Part shown: positions 41,172 through 50,527 of the stretch, piece by piece
Layout of the letters: each line of letters opens with the position of its first letter
Numbering within the stretch: the first letter of the stretch is position 1
Source of the DNA: JBCBCP01 sp038530575
Lineage (GTDB): Bacteria; Pseudomonadota; Alphaproteobacteria; Rhodobacterales; Rhodobacteraceae
Assembly: GCA_038530575.1 (NCBI GenBank)
Contig: JBCBCP010000010.1
Coordinates: forward strand, 1 to 64,000
DNA: 64,000 bases
Reading direction: 5' to 3'
Position numbers and translations under genes: made by a program
Notes under the pieces: model-generated
Seen by the model: only the letters and a program-made list of their open reading frames with translations
Told to the model about the DNA's origin: nothing
Databases searched by the model: none

Positions 41172-42959
41172 ATGCGCCACTGGATCACTGCCGCCCTTTT
41201 GGCCCTTTGCACCGCGGCTCACTCCCAGCAAACAGCCGACAGCGTCCAGCCCGAAACCGGCGTCGCGGGGCTTTTCGAGGCGATCAGCCCGCGCGTGGCG
41301 GATGCGCTTGCCGCGAAACGCGCGGGCGCGCCGGTGCGCGGGCAAGGCTGGATGGTGGCCGTCGCCAACCCGCACGCGGCCGAAGCAGCTGCCGATGTGC
41401 TGGCGGCGGGCGGCACGGCGGCAGATGCGCTGGTGGTCGCGCAAACCGTGCTTGGGCTGGTCGAGCCGCAAAGCTCTGGGCTCGGCGGTGGCGGCTTTCT
41501 TGTCTACTACGATGCGGCTGCGGGCCGGCTCACGACGCTCGACGGGCGCGAGACGGCACCGCTGGCCGCCACGCCCACGCGGTTCCAGACGCCTGATGGC
41601 GAACCGATGGGCTTTTTCGATGCCGTTCTGGGTGGGCTCTCGGTCGGAGTGCCAGGGTCTCCCGCGCTCTTGTCCGAGGCGCACCGGCGTTGGGGCAATC
41701 AGGATTGGGCGAGCCTGATGCAGCCGGGCATTGCGCTTGCCGAGCAGGGATTTGCCGTCTCGCCGCGCCTTGCGGGGCTTGTCGCGCGGGATGCGGAGCG
41801 GCTGGGCACGCATCCGGTCACGGCGGACTATTTCCTGCCGGGCGGCACGCCGCTTATTGCTGGCACCCAACTGAACAACCCCGCCTATGCGGAGACTCTG
41901 CGCGCCTACGCCGCCGACCCCCGTGCGCTCTACGAAGGGCCCATCGCGCGCGACATCGTTGCCACCGTGCAAGAGGCGACGACGGGCACCGGCTGGCTGC
42001 GCCAGACCGACCTTGCCATTTACCGCGTGCGCGAGCGTGCCCCGGTCTGCGCGGCGTTCCGCAGCTATGAGGTGTGTGGGATGGGGCCGCCCTCGTCTGG
42101 CGGTCTCACGGTTGGCCAGATCCTCGGCATGATGGACAGCCAGAACCTGTCGGCCCTCGGCGCGGCCAACCCCGACGCCTGGCGCTTGATCGGTGACGCC
42201 TCGCGTCTCGCCTTTGCGGATCGCGGCCGCTACATGGCCGACAGCGATTTTGTCCCGATGCCGACGCAGGGCTTGATCGATCCGGCTTATCTTGCGGAGC
42301 GCGCGGCACTGCTGGACCGCGCCACCGCGCTGGATGCCGTGGCCGCCGGCTCGCCCGAGTGGGACCACGCGGCGTTGTTCGGGGACGGACAAAGCCCCGA
42401 GCGCCCCTCGACCACGCATATCTCCATCGTGGACAGCGCGGGCAACGTCGCCTCCATGACCTCCAGCATCGAAAACGCCTTTGGCAGCCGCATCATGGTG
42501 GGCGGCATGCTGCTGAACAATCAGCTCACCGATTTCAGCTTTCGCACCCAGCGCGATGGCGTGCCCATCGCCAACGCGCTGGCGCCCGGCAAGCGGCCGC
42601 GCTCGTCGATGTCGCCAACAATCGTGATGCAAGACGGCGCGCCGGTGCTCGCCATCGGCTCGCCGGGGGGCAGCCGGATCATCGGCTACACCGCCAAGGC
42701 CATCATCGCCTGGGCCGACTGGGGCATGGATGTGCAGAAGGCGGTGTCGATGCCCCATGCGGTTAACCGCTTTGGAACTTTCGACCTGGAGGAAGGGACC
42801 ACAGCCGAGGCCCTCGCCGGCCCGCTGCAGGACATGGGCTTTGAGGTTGCGATCCGCGGCCTGAACTCCGGCCTGCACGCGATTGAGATTACACCGGGCG
42901 GCCTTTTGGGCGGCGCCGACCCGCGCCGCGAAGGCATCGCCCTGGGAGGCACGCAATGA
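41172..42959 (+). CDS. ggt: Gamma-glutamyltransferase
   Basis: Periplasmic N-terminal-nucleophile enzyme that cleaves gamma-glutamyl bonds of glutathione and related peptides. About 595 residues: signal peptide (WITAALLALCTAAHS), large-subunit motif SSGLGGGGFLVYYD near residue 102, and the autoprocessing site at about Thr414 in RPSTTHISIVDSAGNVASMTSS, giving the small subunit; GSPGGSRIIGYTAKAI near 497 completes the active site. ATG 41172 has GGGAGAC upstream; ATG 41160 is an alternative. The stop overlaps the next gene by 4 nt. Confidence 0.93.
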   Translation: MRHWITAALLALCTAAHSQQTADSVQPETGVAGLFEAISPRVADALAAKRAGAPVRGQGWMVAVANPHAAEAAADVLAAGGTAADALVVAQTVLGLVEPQSSGLGGGGFLVYYDAAAGRLTTLDGRETAPLAATPTRFQTPDGEPMGFFDAVLGGLSVGVPGSPALLSEAHRRWGNQDWASLMQPGIALAEQGFAVSPRLAGLVARDAERLGTHPVTADYFLPGGTPLIAGTQLNNPAYAETLRAYAADPRALYEGPIARDIVATVQEATTGTGWLRQTDLAIYRVRERAPVCAAFRSYEVCGMGPPSSGGLTVGQILGMMDSQNLSALGAANPDAWRLIGDASRLAFADRGRYMADSDFVPMPTQGLIDPAYLAERAALLDRATALDAVAAGSPEWDHAALFGDGQSPERPSTTHISIVDSAGNVASMTSSIENAFGSRIMVGGMLLNNQLTDFSFRTQRDGVPIANALAPGKRPRSSMSPTIVMQDGAPVLAIGSPGGSRIIGYTAKAIIAWADWGMDVQKAVSMPHAVNRFGTFDLEEGTTAEALAGPLQDMGFEVAIRGLNSGLHAIEITPGGLLGGADPRREGIALGGTQ

Positions 42960-44359
42960 CAAACCCCATCGACCTGCCCCGGAACGAGACCGGGATCGCA
43001 GCCGCCATCGGCGTGCTGAAACAGCAATTTGGCGAGCGATTGAACACACGGCAGGCCGTGCGCGAGCAGCACGGCCACACCACCACCTGGACCCGCAACC
43101 AGCCGCCCGACGCCGTGGTCTTTGCCCAGAGCACGCAGGAGGTCAGCGATATCGTGAAGGTCTGCGCGACCCACGATGTGCCGATCATCCCGTTCGGCAC
43201 GGGCACTTCGCTGGAGGGGCACGTGAACGCGCCCGCGGGCGGGATCAGCATAGACCTGATGGGTATGGATAAGGTGCTGGCCGTGCATGCCGAAGACCTC
43301 GACTGCGTGGTGCAGCCCGGGGTGACGCGCGAGGCGCTGAACACGCATCTGCGTGATCAGGGGCTGTTCTTTCCCATTGATCCTGGTGCCAATGCCTCGC
43401 TCGGCGGGATGGCGGCGACGCGCGCTTCTGGCACCAACGCGGTGCGCTACGGGACGATGAAAGACAACGTGCTGGCGCTGGAGGCCGTGATGGCCGATGG
43501 CCGGATCATCCGCACGGCGCAGCGGGCCAAGAAATCCTCTGCCGGCTACGACCTGACACGCCTGCTGGTCGGTTCCGAAGGCACGCTGGGCCTGATCACT
43601 GAAATCACGCTGAAGCTGCAGGGCATCCCCGAAAACATCAGCGCCGCGCGCTGTTCCTTCCCGACCGTGGGGGCCGCCTGCGAGGCGGTGATGGCGGTGA
43701 TCCAGTACGGCATCCCCGTGGCCCGGATCGAGCTTCTGGACGCCACGCAGGTCCGTGCGTGCAACGCCTATTCCGGCCTCGATCTGCCCGAAACCCCGCT
43801 GCTTTTGCTTGAATTCCACGGCTCGGACGCGGGCGTGGCCGAGCAGGTGGAGACCTTTGGCGATATCGCGGGCGAGTTTGGTGCGTCCGGCTACACCGCC
43901 ACCACCACGCTGGAAGAGCGCAACAAGCTGTGGAAGGCGCGCCACGATGCCTACTGGGCGTCGCTACAACTGCGCCCGGGCGCGCGGGGGCTGTCGACGG
44001 ATGTGTGCGTGCCGATCTCTCGCCTCGCTGAATGCGTGGCGGCGGCGCAGGACAAACTGGCGACGCTTGGCTTTATCGCGCCGATTGTTGGCCATGTGGG
44101 GGACGGGAATTTTCACAGCCTCCTGCTGGTGGATGAAGGCAGTGAAGAGGAGCTGGCAAAAGCCGCGGGCTATGTCAGCTGGCTCAACGATCTGGCGATT
44201 TCGATGGATGGGACTTGTACCGGTGAGCATGGGATCGGACAGGGCAAGATGCCCTATCTGCGCCGCGAGCTGGGCGATGCGGTGGACGTGATGGGGGCCG
44301 TGAAGATGGCGCTTGATCCACAGAACATCCTGAACCCGGGCAAGGTCTTTAGCCTCTGA
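42956..44359 (+). CDS. FAD-linked oxidase, D-lactate dehydrogenase / glycolate oxidase GlcD-like
   Basis: 467 residues. PCMH-type FAD-binding domain with PIIPFGTGTSLEGHVNAPAGGISIDL near residue 77 (split), PGVTREALNTHLRDQGLFFPIDPGANASLGGMAATRASG region near 121-160, and a FAD-oxidase C-terminal domain with GHVGDGNFHSLLLVD near 380 and GTCTGEHGIGQGK near 420. Closest to D-lactate dehydrogenase (cytochrome) and 2-hydroxyglutarate/glycolate oxidases. Translationally coupled to ggt. Confidence 0.86.
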   Translation: MTNPIDLPRNETGIAAAIGVLKQQFGERLNTRQAVREQHGHTTTWTRNQPPDAVVFAQSTQEVSDIVKVCATHDVPIIPFGTGTSLEGHVNAPAGGISIDLMGMDKVLAVHAEDLDCVVQPGVTREALNTHLRDQGLFFPIDPGANASLGGMAATRASGTNAVRYGTMKDNVLALEAVMADGRIIRTAQRAKKSSAGYDLTRLLVGSEGTLGLITEITLKLQGIPENISAARCSFPTVGAACEAVMAVIQYGIPVARIELLDATQVRACNAYSGLDLPETPLLLLEFHGSDAGVAEQVETFGDIAGEFGASGYTATTTLEERNKLWKARHDAYWASLQLRPGARGLSTDVCVPISRLAECVAAAQDKLATLGFIAPIVGHVGDGNFHSLLLVDEGSEEELAKAAGYVSWLNDLAISMDGTCTGEHGIGQGKMPYLRRELGDAVDVMGAVKMALDPQNILNPGKVFSL

Positions 44360-44400
44360 TCCTGCGGAGCGCTGCGCGCATTCGATTTTATCTTGCTGAT

Positions 44401-44417
44401 GAGGGGCTTTGCCCCTC
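44401..44417. repeat. Hairpin in a Rhodobacteraceae-type intergenic element
   Basis: GAGGGGC-TTT-GCCCCTC, 7 bp perfect, followed by GAGCTCCCCAGGATATTTGAGACCCAAAGAAGA. I recall CCAGGATATTT...AAGAAGA-type tails as recurrent in intergenic DNA of this family; the related CTCCCGGCGTATTTTGTGCC AGAAGAAG string lies at about 14827-14852 in this window. Lies in the 189-bp gap after the flavoprotein gene and could act as terminator. Confidence 0.45.
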
Positions 44418-44548
44418 GAGCTCCCCAGGATATTTGAGACCCAAAGAAGAGGTGGGTCGTTTTTTGGATGTGACGGGTCGGCTGGTTCCCTTGGGGCGCG
44501 TGGCCGCGCGCTAAGACGTCTCCGGAAGCAGGCGAGGGGAATCGCACC

Positions 44549-47038
44549 ATGAAAACGCATGTCAAAGCTCTGGTTGTCGGTGGCGGAGCTGTCGGGACCT
44601 CGATCGCCTATCACTTGGCGCGGTTCGGCTGGGATGATGTGATGTTGCTGGAGCGGGACGAGCTGACCTCCGGCTCGACCTGGCACGCGGCGGGTCTGCT
44701 GCCCTATTTCAACATGAGCTACGCCACGACCCATATCCACGACTACTCCATCAAGTTCTACAAGACGCTGGAGGAAGAGACCGGGCTGAACGCGGGCTTT
44801 GCCGTTGTGGGCAACCTGCGCATGGCGCAGACGGACGCGCGGATGGATGAGTATATGCTCTATGCCTCCACCGCAGAGACGTGCGGCGTGCCTTACGAGT
44901 GGCTGTCGCCTGCGCAGATCAAGGAGCGCTACCCGCTGGTGCGCACCGAGGATTTGAAAGGCGCGATCTACCACCCGACCGATGGCTATATTAACCCCGC
45001 AGACGTGACGATGGCGATGGCCAAGGGTGCGCGCCAGCGCGGCGTGATGATCGAGCGGAAGTGGCAGGCCGATGCCTTCCACTGGACGGGCAGCCACTGG
45101 GACGTGACCTGCACAAAGATGGTCGAGAAGGGCGGCAATCTCGTCCCCTCGGACGAGCAGATCGTCATTCATGCCGAGCATGTCGTCACCGCATCCGGCA
45201 ACCACGCGCAGCGCACCGCAAAGATGCTCGGCATCAAGATGCCCGCCATCCCGGTCGAACATCAGTTCATCGTGACGGAGCCGGACCCGGCATTGGTCGA
45301 ATGGCGCAAGAACAACCCCGAACACCCCGTTCTGCGCGACGCAGACGCCAAGTGGTACGTGCGCGAAGAGCGCGGCGGCTGGATCCTTGGCCCTTATGAG
45401 CGGAACGCACCCGCGCGCTTCGAATTCGGTGTGCCGGACAGCTTCCGCGCCGACCTCTTCCCGCTGGACCTCGAGCGGATCGAGGAAGAATACATGTCGA
45501 TGATCCACCGGATCCCGTCGTCGGAAGAGGTGGGTCTGAAGGACGATTTCAACGGCCCGATCTGCTATACACCCGATGGCAACCCGCTGGTTGGCCCCGC
45601 GCCCGGGCTGCGCAACATGTGGCTGGCGGAGGGCTTTAGCTTTGGCATCACCGCGGCGGGCGGGACAGGTCACTACCTTGCCCAGCTGATGGTTGAGGGT
45701 GAGGCAGAGATCGACATGGCCTCGCTTGACCCCAAGCGCTACGGCTCTTGGATGACGACCGAGTATGCGGCGCGCAAGAACGAGGAAGCCTACGAGCACG
45801 TCTATATCCTGCACCACCCGGACGAGGAGCGCGAAGTGGCCCGCCCCTTGCGCACCGCGCCGGCCTATGACCGCCAGAAGGCAGCGGGCGCGCAGTTTGG
45901 GCAGGTGAACGGCTGGGAACGGCCGAACTACTACGCGCCAGCAGGGTTCGACGACCATGCGAGCCGCTCCTTCCGCCGCGGCGGCTGGTGGCCGCACGCG
46001 GTGGAGGAGGCCAAGGCGATCCGGGAAGGCGTTGGCCTGATCGACGCGACAGCCTTCACCAAGCACCTTCTGAAAGGGCCGGGGGCGACAGCGTTCCTTG
46101 ACTGGTTCACCTGCAACAAGCTGCCGCGCGTGGGCCGCATCAACCTGACCTATGCGCTGACCGCGCATGGCACGACGCGCACCGAATACACCATCGTGCG
46201 TCTGGCCGAAGATGAATATTACCTTGTCAGCGCGGGGGCCTGGACGGCCTATGACAGCGATTTTCTTATGAAGGCCATCGAGGACAAGATGCCGGAATTC
46301 GGCTGGATGTCCTGCCATGACGTGACCACCCAATGGGGTGTGTTTGCGATTGCCGGGCCGAAATCGCGCGATGTGCTGAAGGACCTGATCGTCGATGCCG
46401 ACCCGGCCACAGCCCTGTCGAACAAGCGGTTCCCGTGGCTTTCTTGCCGCGATATCGAGCTGAAGATGTGCCCGGTGCGCGCCATCCGCGTGGCCTATAC
46501 CGGCGAGCTGGGTTGGGAGTTGCACCACCCCATTGAGATGCAGAATTACCTGTGGGATCAGCTGATGGCCGCCGGGGAGCCGCATGGGATGAAGCTGGTC
46601 GGCGCGCGGGCGCAGAACTGGCTCCGGCAAGAGAAGTCCTACCGCGCCTTTGGCACTGAGCTTGGTCGTGATGCAACGCCGCTGGAGGCCGACCTGCCGC
46701 GCTTTGTCGACCTGGAGAAGGACTTCCATGGCAAGGAACGGATGGTGGAGACGGGGGTGCGCTCCAAATGCGTAACGCTGCTGATCGACGGGCCGGAGGA
46801 TGCCGACCCGTGGGGGCGGGAGGCGCTCTATGACGGCGACTCCCGCGTGGGCCGCCTGACCTCGGGCGGCTATTCGGTGGCGTTTGGCAAGTCCATCGGG
46901 ATGGGGTACGTGACGCCTGAGCTGGCCGTGCCCGGCACCAAGCTGAAGGTGCGGATGTTCGGGAAGCTGTGGGACGCCGAGGTGACCCAGGACAGCCCGT
47001 ATGATCCAAAGAACGAGGTGATCCGCAAGGACGGTTAA
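44549..47038 (+). CDS. FAD-dependent dimethylglycine/sarcosine dehydrogenase-like protein
   Basis: 829 residues. N-terminal DAO-type FAD domain: dinucleotide loop VVGGGAVGTSIAYHLARFGW near residue 9, GSTWHAAGLLPYF near 46 (covalent-flavin His context of DMGDH relatives). A central FAO_M-type linker with RPLRTAPAYDRQKAAGAQFGQVNGWERPNYYAP (split, around 430-465) leads into a GcvT-type folate domain and GCV_T_C ending (RLTSGGYSVAFGKSIGMGYV). It oxidises N-methyl groups of glycine derivatives, passing formaldehyde units to tetrahydrofolate. Marine Rhodobacteraceae carry many paralogues; the exact substrate is uncertain. Confidence 0.88.
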   Translation: MKTHVKALVVGGGAVGTSIAYHLARFGWDDVMLLERDELTSGSTWHAAGLLPYFNMSYATTHIHDYSIKFYKTLEEETGLNAGFAVVGNLRMAQTDARMDEYMLYASTAETCGVPYEWLSPAQIKERYPLVRTEDLKGAIYHPTDGYINPADVTMAMAKGARQRGVMIERKWQADAFHWTGSHWDVTCTKMVEKGGNLVPSDEQIVIHAEHVVTASGNHAQRTAKMLGIKMPAIPVEHQFIVTEPDPALVEWRKNNPEHPVLRDADAKWYVREERGGWILGPYERNAPARFEFGVPDSFRADLFPLDLERIEEEYMSMIHRIPSSEEVGLKDDFNGPICYTPDGNPLVGPAPGLRNMWLAEGFSFGITAAGGTGHYLAQLMVEGEAEIDMASLDPKRYGSWMTTEYAARKNEEAYEHVYILHHPDEEREVARPLRTAPAYDRQKAAGAQFGQVNGWERPNYYAPAGFDDHASRSFRRGGWWPHAVEEAKAIREGVGLIDATAFTKHLLKGPGATAFLDWFTCNKLPRVGRINLTYALTAHGTTRTEYTIVRLAEDEYYLVSAGAWTAYDSDFLMKAIEDKMPEFGWMSCHDVTTQWGVFAIAGPKSRDVLKDLIVDADPATALSNKRFPWLSCRDIELKMCPVRAIRVAYTGELGWELHHPIEMQNYLWDQLMAAGEPHGMKLVGARAQNWLRQEKSYRAFGTELGRDATPLEADLPRFVDLEKDFHGKERMVETGVRSKCVTLLIDGPEDADPWGREALYDGDSRVGRLTSGGYSVAFGKSIGMGYVTPELAVPGTKLKVRMFGKLWDAEVTQDSPYDPKNEVIRKDG

Positions 47039-47595
47039 GGCGTCCGCTCGGCCAAAAGGAACACGGGCCGGGCTTCCGCCTCGTCGTACATGGTGATCAC
47101 GCCACGCGCGTCGCGCTGGTACTTGACCGTCTCGCGTTGCCCGCCGGACGTGATGCGAAGCACGCGCTGCGTCTTGCCCCGGCCCTTGATCTGGAAATCG
47201 CGCTGCTGCCGCGCGCGCCGTTCGCCGGAACTCAGCACCGTTGCCTCGCGGATGTGGCTGCACCGCCCGGCGGGCGCGTCGTCACAATAGAACGGGGCAA
47301 AGGTGATGCGCAGGCTGCGCGAGCTGGACAACTTGTGCAGTTCCGTGCGGCGCCCTTGTGCGTCGTAAAAGGACAGGCGGTACGGCGCACCTTCAACGGC
47401 CCCTGAACGCAGGACGTACTGGGCGATGACATGCTTTCCGTTCTCTTGCCCGCGGTAGATCCAGACCCGCGTCGGCTGCCCGCCCTTGGGGCCATAGAAG
47501 AACTGTGTCCCCTTTGCGATCTTCGAAAAATCAATGCCGCCGGCCAGCGCCGGCGCGCCGGACAGGGCCAGCAGCAACAGGATCATGCGCACCAT
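47035..47595 (-). CDS. Secreted protein of unknown function
   Basis: About 186 residues from ATG 47595, which has an AGGAG ribosome site and a signal peptide (MVRMILLLLALSGAPALAGG). The mature part is beta-rich and polar (GTQFFYGPKGGQPTRVWIYRG; YRLSFYDAQGRRTELHKL), with two cysteines that may pair (FYCDDAPAGRCSH). No family recognised. It overlaps the end of the dehydrogenase-like gene by 4 nt in convergent orientation and follows the GH25 gene by about 30 nt, so it may share that transcript. Confidence 0.7.
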   Translation of the reverse strand: MVRMILLLLALSGAPALAGGIDFSKIAKGTQFFYGPKGGQPTRVWIYRGQENGKHVIAQYVLRSGAVEGAPYRLSFYDAQGRRTELHKLSSSRSLRITFAPFYCDDAPAGRCSHIREATVLSSGERRARQQRDFQIKGRGKTQRVLRITSGGQRETVKYQRDARGVITMYDEAEARPVFLLAERTP

Positions 47596-47627
47596 ATTCT
47601 GTCTCCTGACGATAACTCTTTGCCCAC

Positions 47628-48389
47628 CTAAAGCGCCCGCCGCGCCAGCCAAGCTTCCCACTCTTCCCGAGTGCCACCCCACGCGTTGATGTCCACTTCG
47701 CCCACCGTGTTCGGCAGCGTCCCCGTCGCCGTGTACTGCCAGAAGCGCCAGGGTTGACCCGGGTAGGCCTCCGCCGGGGTCTTGGCCGTCGTGCGCAGCC
47801 AAAACTCGTAGCCGCGCAAGGAACGCAGCCCCGCATCCTCGTAGAACCCCGGTGTCGTGTAGATGATCGGGCGCTGGCCGTAATGCGCCTCTACGATATC
47901 CAGCCAAACCTTCATCTCCGCCTGCACCGTCGCTGCATCGGGGCGCCGCTGGCAGGTCGGGGAGAACGGGTTCCACTCCATGTCCAGCACGGGGGGCAGC
48001 ATTCCCGGCACACGGCGGACTTTCGAGATGAAGAACCGCGCCTGCACCTCCGGCGCCGTGCAGAAGTAATAGAAGTGATAGGCCCCGCGCCGGATGCCCG
48101 CCGCCCCCGCGCCGCGCCAGTGGTCGCGGAAGGCCGGGTCCGCCAGATCACCGCCCTCGGTCGCTTTCAGGAACACGAACTCGATCCCCACCGCCTTCGC
48201 CCGCGCCCAGTCGACGGAGGTTTGGAAGCGCGAGGCGTCCATGCCCTGCACCGGATAGCTGGTGGGCGCCCGCCCGCTAAACCGCACCGGGTCCGTGTCG
48301 CCGATCACCATCGGGCCACTGAATGGGGCAGGGACAGAACCACAGGCCGCCAAGAGGACAAACGCAAACAGAGAGATAATCCGAACCAT
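47628..48389 (-). CDS. GH25-family lysozyme lipoprotein
   Basis: 253 residues. The N terminus carries a lipobox (FVLLAACGS), so it is probably lipid-anchored. GH25 features: QGMDASRFQTSVDWARAK (catalytic-centre Asp) near residue 48, FVFLKATEGGDLADPAFRDHW near 72, YHFYYFC near 104 and the paired acids in PVLDMEWNPFS near 136; WQYTATGTLPN near 222 closes the barrel. It would hydrolyse the beta-1,4 bond of peptidoglycan. Confidence 0.88.
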   Translation of the reverse strand: MVRIISLFAFVLLAACGSVPAPFSGPMVIGDTDPVRFSGRAPTSYPVQGMDASRFQTSVDWARAKAVGIEFVFLKATEGGDLADPAFRDHWRGAGAAGIRRGAYHFYYFCTAPEVQARFFISKVRRVPGMLPPVLDMEWNPFSPTCQRRPDAATVQAEMKVWLDIVEAHYGQRPIIYTTPGFYEDAGLRSLRGYEFWLRTTAKTPAEAYPGQPWRFWQYTATGTLPNTVGEVDINAWGGTREEWEAWLARRAL

Positions 48390-48439
48390 AACAGCACCCT
48401 AGCCAGTCGATTCCAAACGTACGAGGCCTCGTGCAGTCA

Positions 48440-49504
48440 TCAGCCGAAACGCGCTGGCGACAGGCTTGCCACCGTTGCCGCATCGATCTCCGGGCTGCGG
48501 CCCAGCACCAGATCCGCCGTGAGCCTGCTCGCTGCAGGCGAGGTTTGCATCCCGTAGCCGCCTTGGCCGGCACACCAGACGAACTCCGGTACGTCCCGAT
48601 CGCGCCCCAGCACCAGCACCCGATCGGGCGCAAAGCTGCGAAGGCCGGCCCAGGATGTCTCCACCCGGGTCACCTCCTCGGTGACATGGCTTGCATAACG
48701 GTCCAGCCCCTCGGCCAGCACCATGTCGTCGGCCCAGGCGTCATGTGGCTCAACCGGGTCCTCATCGGCGGGCGACACCAGAAGCTTGCCTGCGTCGGGT
48801 TTGGCATACCAACTCTCGCCAACTCCGAAAAAAATTGGCCAGCGTGTCACGTCATGCCCGCCGGGCGCGGGGATCCGCGCCATCGACCTACGGAAGGGCG
48901 TGATGCCCACCGGCGCGACACCAGCCATCGCGGCCACGCCATCAGCCCACGCGCCCGCGGCGTTCACCAGCGTCGGCGCGCGATATGTCTCGCCGCTCGC
49001 CGTCACCTCCCAGCCGCTGTTCCGCGTAATCGCGGATACCCGCGCGCCGGTCACGACGCGCCCACCATTGCCGCGCACGACCCTTGCAAAATCCTGGATC
49101 AGCTTGTCGGTATCAATATCATAGGCCTCGGCGTGAAAGGCCGCCCGCGCCACCGACCCGTTCAGGATCGGGATGATCCCGCGCGCCTCTTCCACCGAAA
49201 TCTCGGGGCAGTTCAGCGCGGCCATATCGCCCGCAAACCCCTCATCTTCTCCCGCCCGTGCCAGCAGCATGAAGCCCCGGTCCGACAGGTATCCACCATC
49301 CTTGTGGAAGGCGGCAGAGGCCCGGTTCAGCGCCACCACTGAGGGCTTGCCGTAGCTTTCCTCAAACAGCGCCGCCGACCGGCCAGAGGCGTGGTAGCCC
49401 AGCGCGTCCTCGCCCTCCAGCACGGTGACCCGCGCATGTTCCGATAGGCGCGCTGCTGCGGAAATTCCTGCGATCCCGCCGCCGATGACAATGACGTCGG
49501 TCAT
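48440..49504 (-). CDS. FAD-dependent amine/D-amino acid oxidoreductase (DadA-like)
   Basis: 354 residues of the DAO family: IVIGGGIAGISAAARL at the N terminus, GYHASGRSAALFEESYG near residue 42, VVTGARVSAITRNSGWEV near 155, VNAAGAWADGVAAMAG near 180 and a C-terminal WCAGQGGYGMQTSPAASRL. Length and layout match glycine/D-arginine/D-amino acid dehydrogenases. Overlaps the downstream-read aldo/keto reductase junction by 4 nt (49501-49504), forming a two-gene unit. Confidence 0.82.
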   Translation of the reverse strand: MTDVIVIGGGIAGISAAARLSEHARVTVLEGEDALGYHASGRSAALFEESYGKPSVVALNRASAAFHKDGGYLSDRGFMLLARAGEDEGFAGDMAALNCPEISVEEARGIIPILNGSVARAAFHAEAYDIDTDKLIQDFARVVRGNGGRVVTGARVSAITRNSGWEVTASGETYRAPTLVNAAGAWADGVAAMAGVAPVGITPFRRSMARIPAPGGHDVTRWPIFFGVGESWYAKPDAGKLLVSPADEDPVEPHDAWADDMVLAEGLDRYASHVTEEVTRVETSWAGLRSFAPDRVLVLGRDRDVPEFVWCAGQGGYGMQTSPAASRLTADLVLGRSPEIDAATVASLSPARFG

Positions 49505-50433
49505 GCTTCCTCGATCCGGTCCGTGGCAGGGGGTGGCGTGATGCTGAGCGCGGTGATCTGCGCGTACAGCTCTGCCGTCATCTCGAAACCGGCGGCGTCG
49601 AGCGACGGACGCAACTGGCCCACATCGCGGGCCGAGATGATGGGCGAGGGGCGGCTGTCATGCGCCGCAACCCACGCGACGGCCAGCGTGGCCGGGTCCA
49701 CCCCCAGCGTCTCCGCCAGCTTCGCAAGCCCCTTGGCCGCCTCGTGCATCCAAGGCAGGCCGTAGCGTGCAGCATAGCGCGTGTCTTCCGTCAGCCGCCC
49801 GGTGCCACCCGTCGCGTATTTTCCGGTCAGCAGCCCGCCACCCAGCGGTGAATATGGCACCGCAAGAATACCCTGATCGGCGCACATCGGCAGCAGCTCA
49901 ACCTCCGCCTGCCGTTTGACAAGGCTGTACATCGGCTGGATCACGTCGATCCGCGTGCCGAACTCTGCGGCGATGGCTTGCGCCTTCATCACCTGCCATG
50001 CGGCGAAATTCGACAGGCCGATATGCCGGATTGTCCCGCGCGCCTGCAGGTCGGCGAGGGTGCCGAGGCTTTCCCGTAGGTCCGTACTCGGGTCAAAGCG
50101 GTGCAGGTACATCAGATCGATCACGTCGATGCCCATCCGCCCCAGTGACATCTGGGCCTGAGCCAGGACATTCTCGCGCCCCGCGCCGCCCGTATAGGCG
50201 ACCTTGCTGGCGATGAAGACATCCTCGCGCTCCGCCGCAATGAACTGGCCCAGCAATGTCTCTGACGCGCCCTCGGTATAGACCCAAGCGGTGTCGAAAT
50301 GCGTGACCCCCGCCGCGCGGCAGGCGTCATACATCGCGCGGGATGCGGCCGTATCCGCCCGCCCGCCAAACTGCATTGTGCCAAAGGTCAGGCCCGTGAC
50401 CGTATTTCCCGAAAGCGTACGTAACTGTGTCAT
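49501..50433 (-). CDS. Aldo/keto reductase
   Basis: About 310 residues, (beta/alpha)8 NADPH-dependent reductase. FGTMQFGGRADTAASRAMYD near residue 18, HFDTAWVYTEGASETLLG near 45 (catalytic Asp/Tyr), IASKVAYTGGAG near 72 (Lys), DLMYLHRFDPSTDLRESL near 105 (His), and IRHIGLSNFAAWQ near 135. ATG 50433 gives the typical AKR N terminus; a TTG start 30 bases upstream is possible. Substrate unknown. First gene of a two-gene minus-strand unit with the FAD oxidoreductase. Confidence 0.87.
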   Translation of the reverse strand: MTQLRTLSGNTVTGLTFGTMQFGGRADTAASRAMYDACRAAGVTHFDTAWVYTEGASETLLGQFIAAEREDVFIASKVAYTGGAGRENVLAQAQMSLGRMGIDVIDLMYLHRFDPSTDLRESLGTLADLQARGTIRHIGLSNFAAWQVMKAQAIAAEFGTRIDVIQPMYSLVKRQAEVELLPMCADQGILAVPYSPLGGGLLTGKYATGGTGRLTEDTRYAARYGLPWMHEAAKGLAKLAETLGVDPATLAVAWVAAHDSRPSPIISARDVGQLRPSLDAAGFEMTAELYAQITALSITPPPATDRIEEA

Positions 50434-50527
50434 ACCCAACGCGTCCCATGATTTTTCCTGCAAGGCAATGGTTTAGCGGACGGGGCCTGATACACCTTGC
50501 GCACCCACTTCATGACGCGAGCCTCCC

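Noticed and set aside
41154..43049. A 631-codon minus-strand frame
   Set aside because: Exactly antisense to gamma-glutamyltransferase, which has its full catalytic motifs on the other strand.
43964..47263. A 1099-codon open frame on the minus strand
   Set aside because: It lies antisense to the flavoprotein and DMGDH-like genes and has His/Arg/Gly-rich shadow composition typical of high-GC coding DNA; no domain is recognisable.
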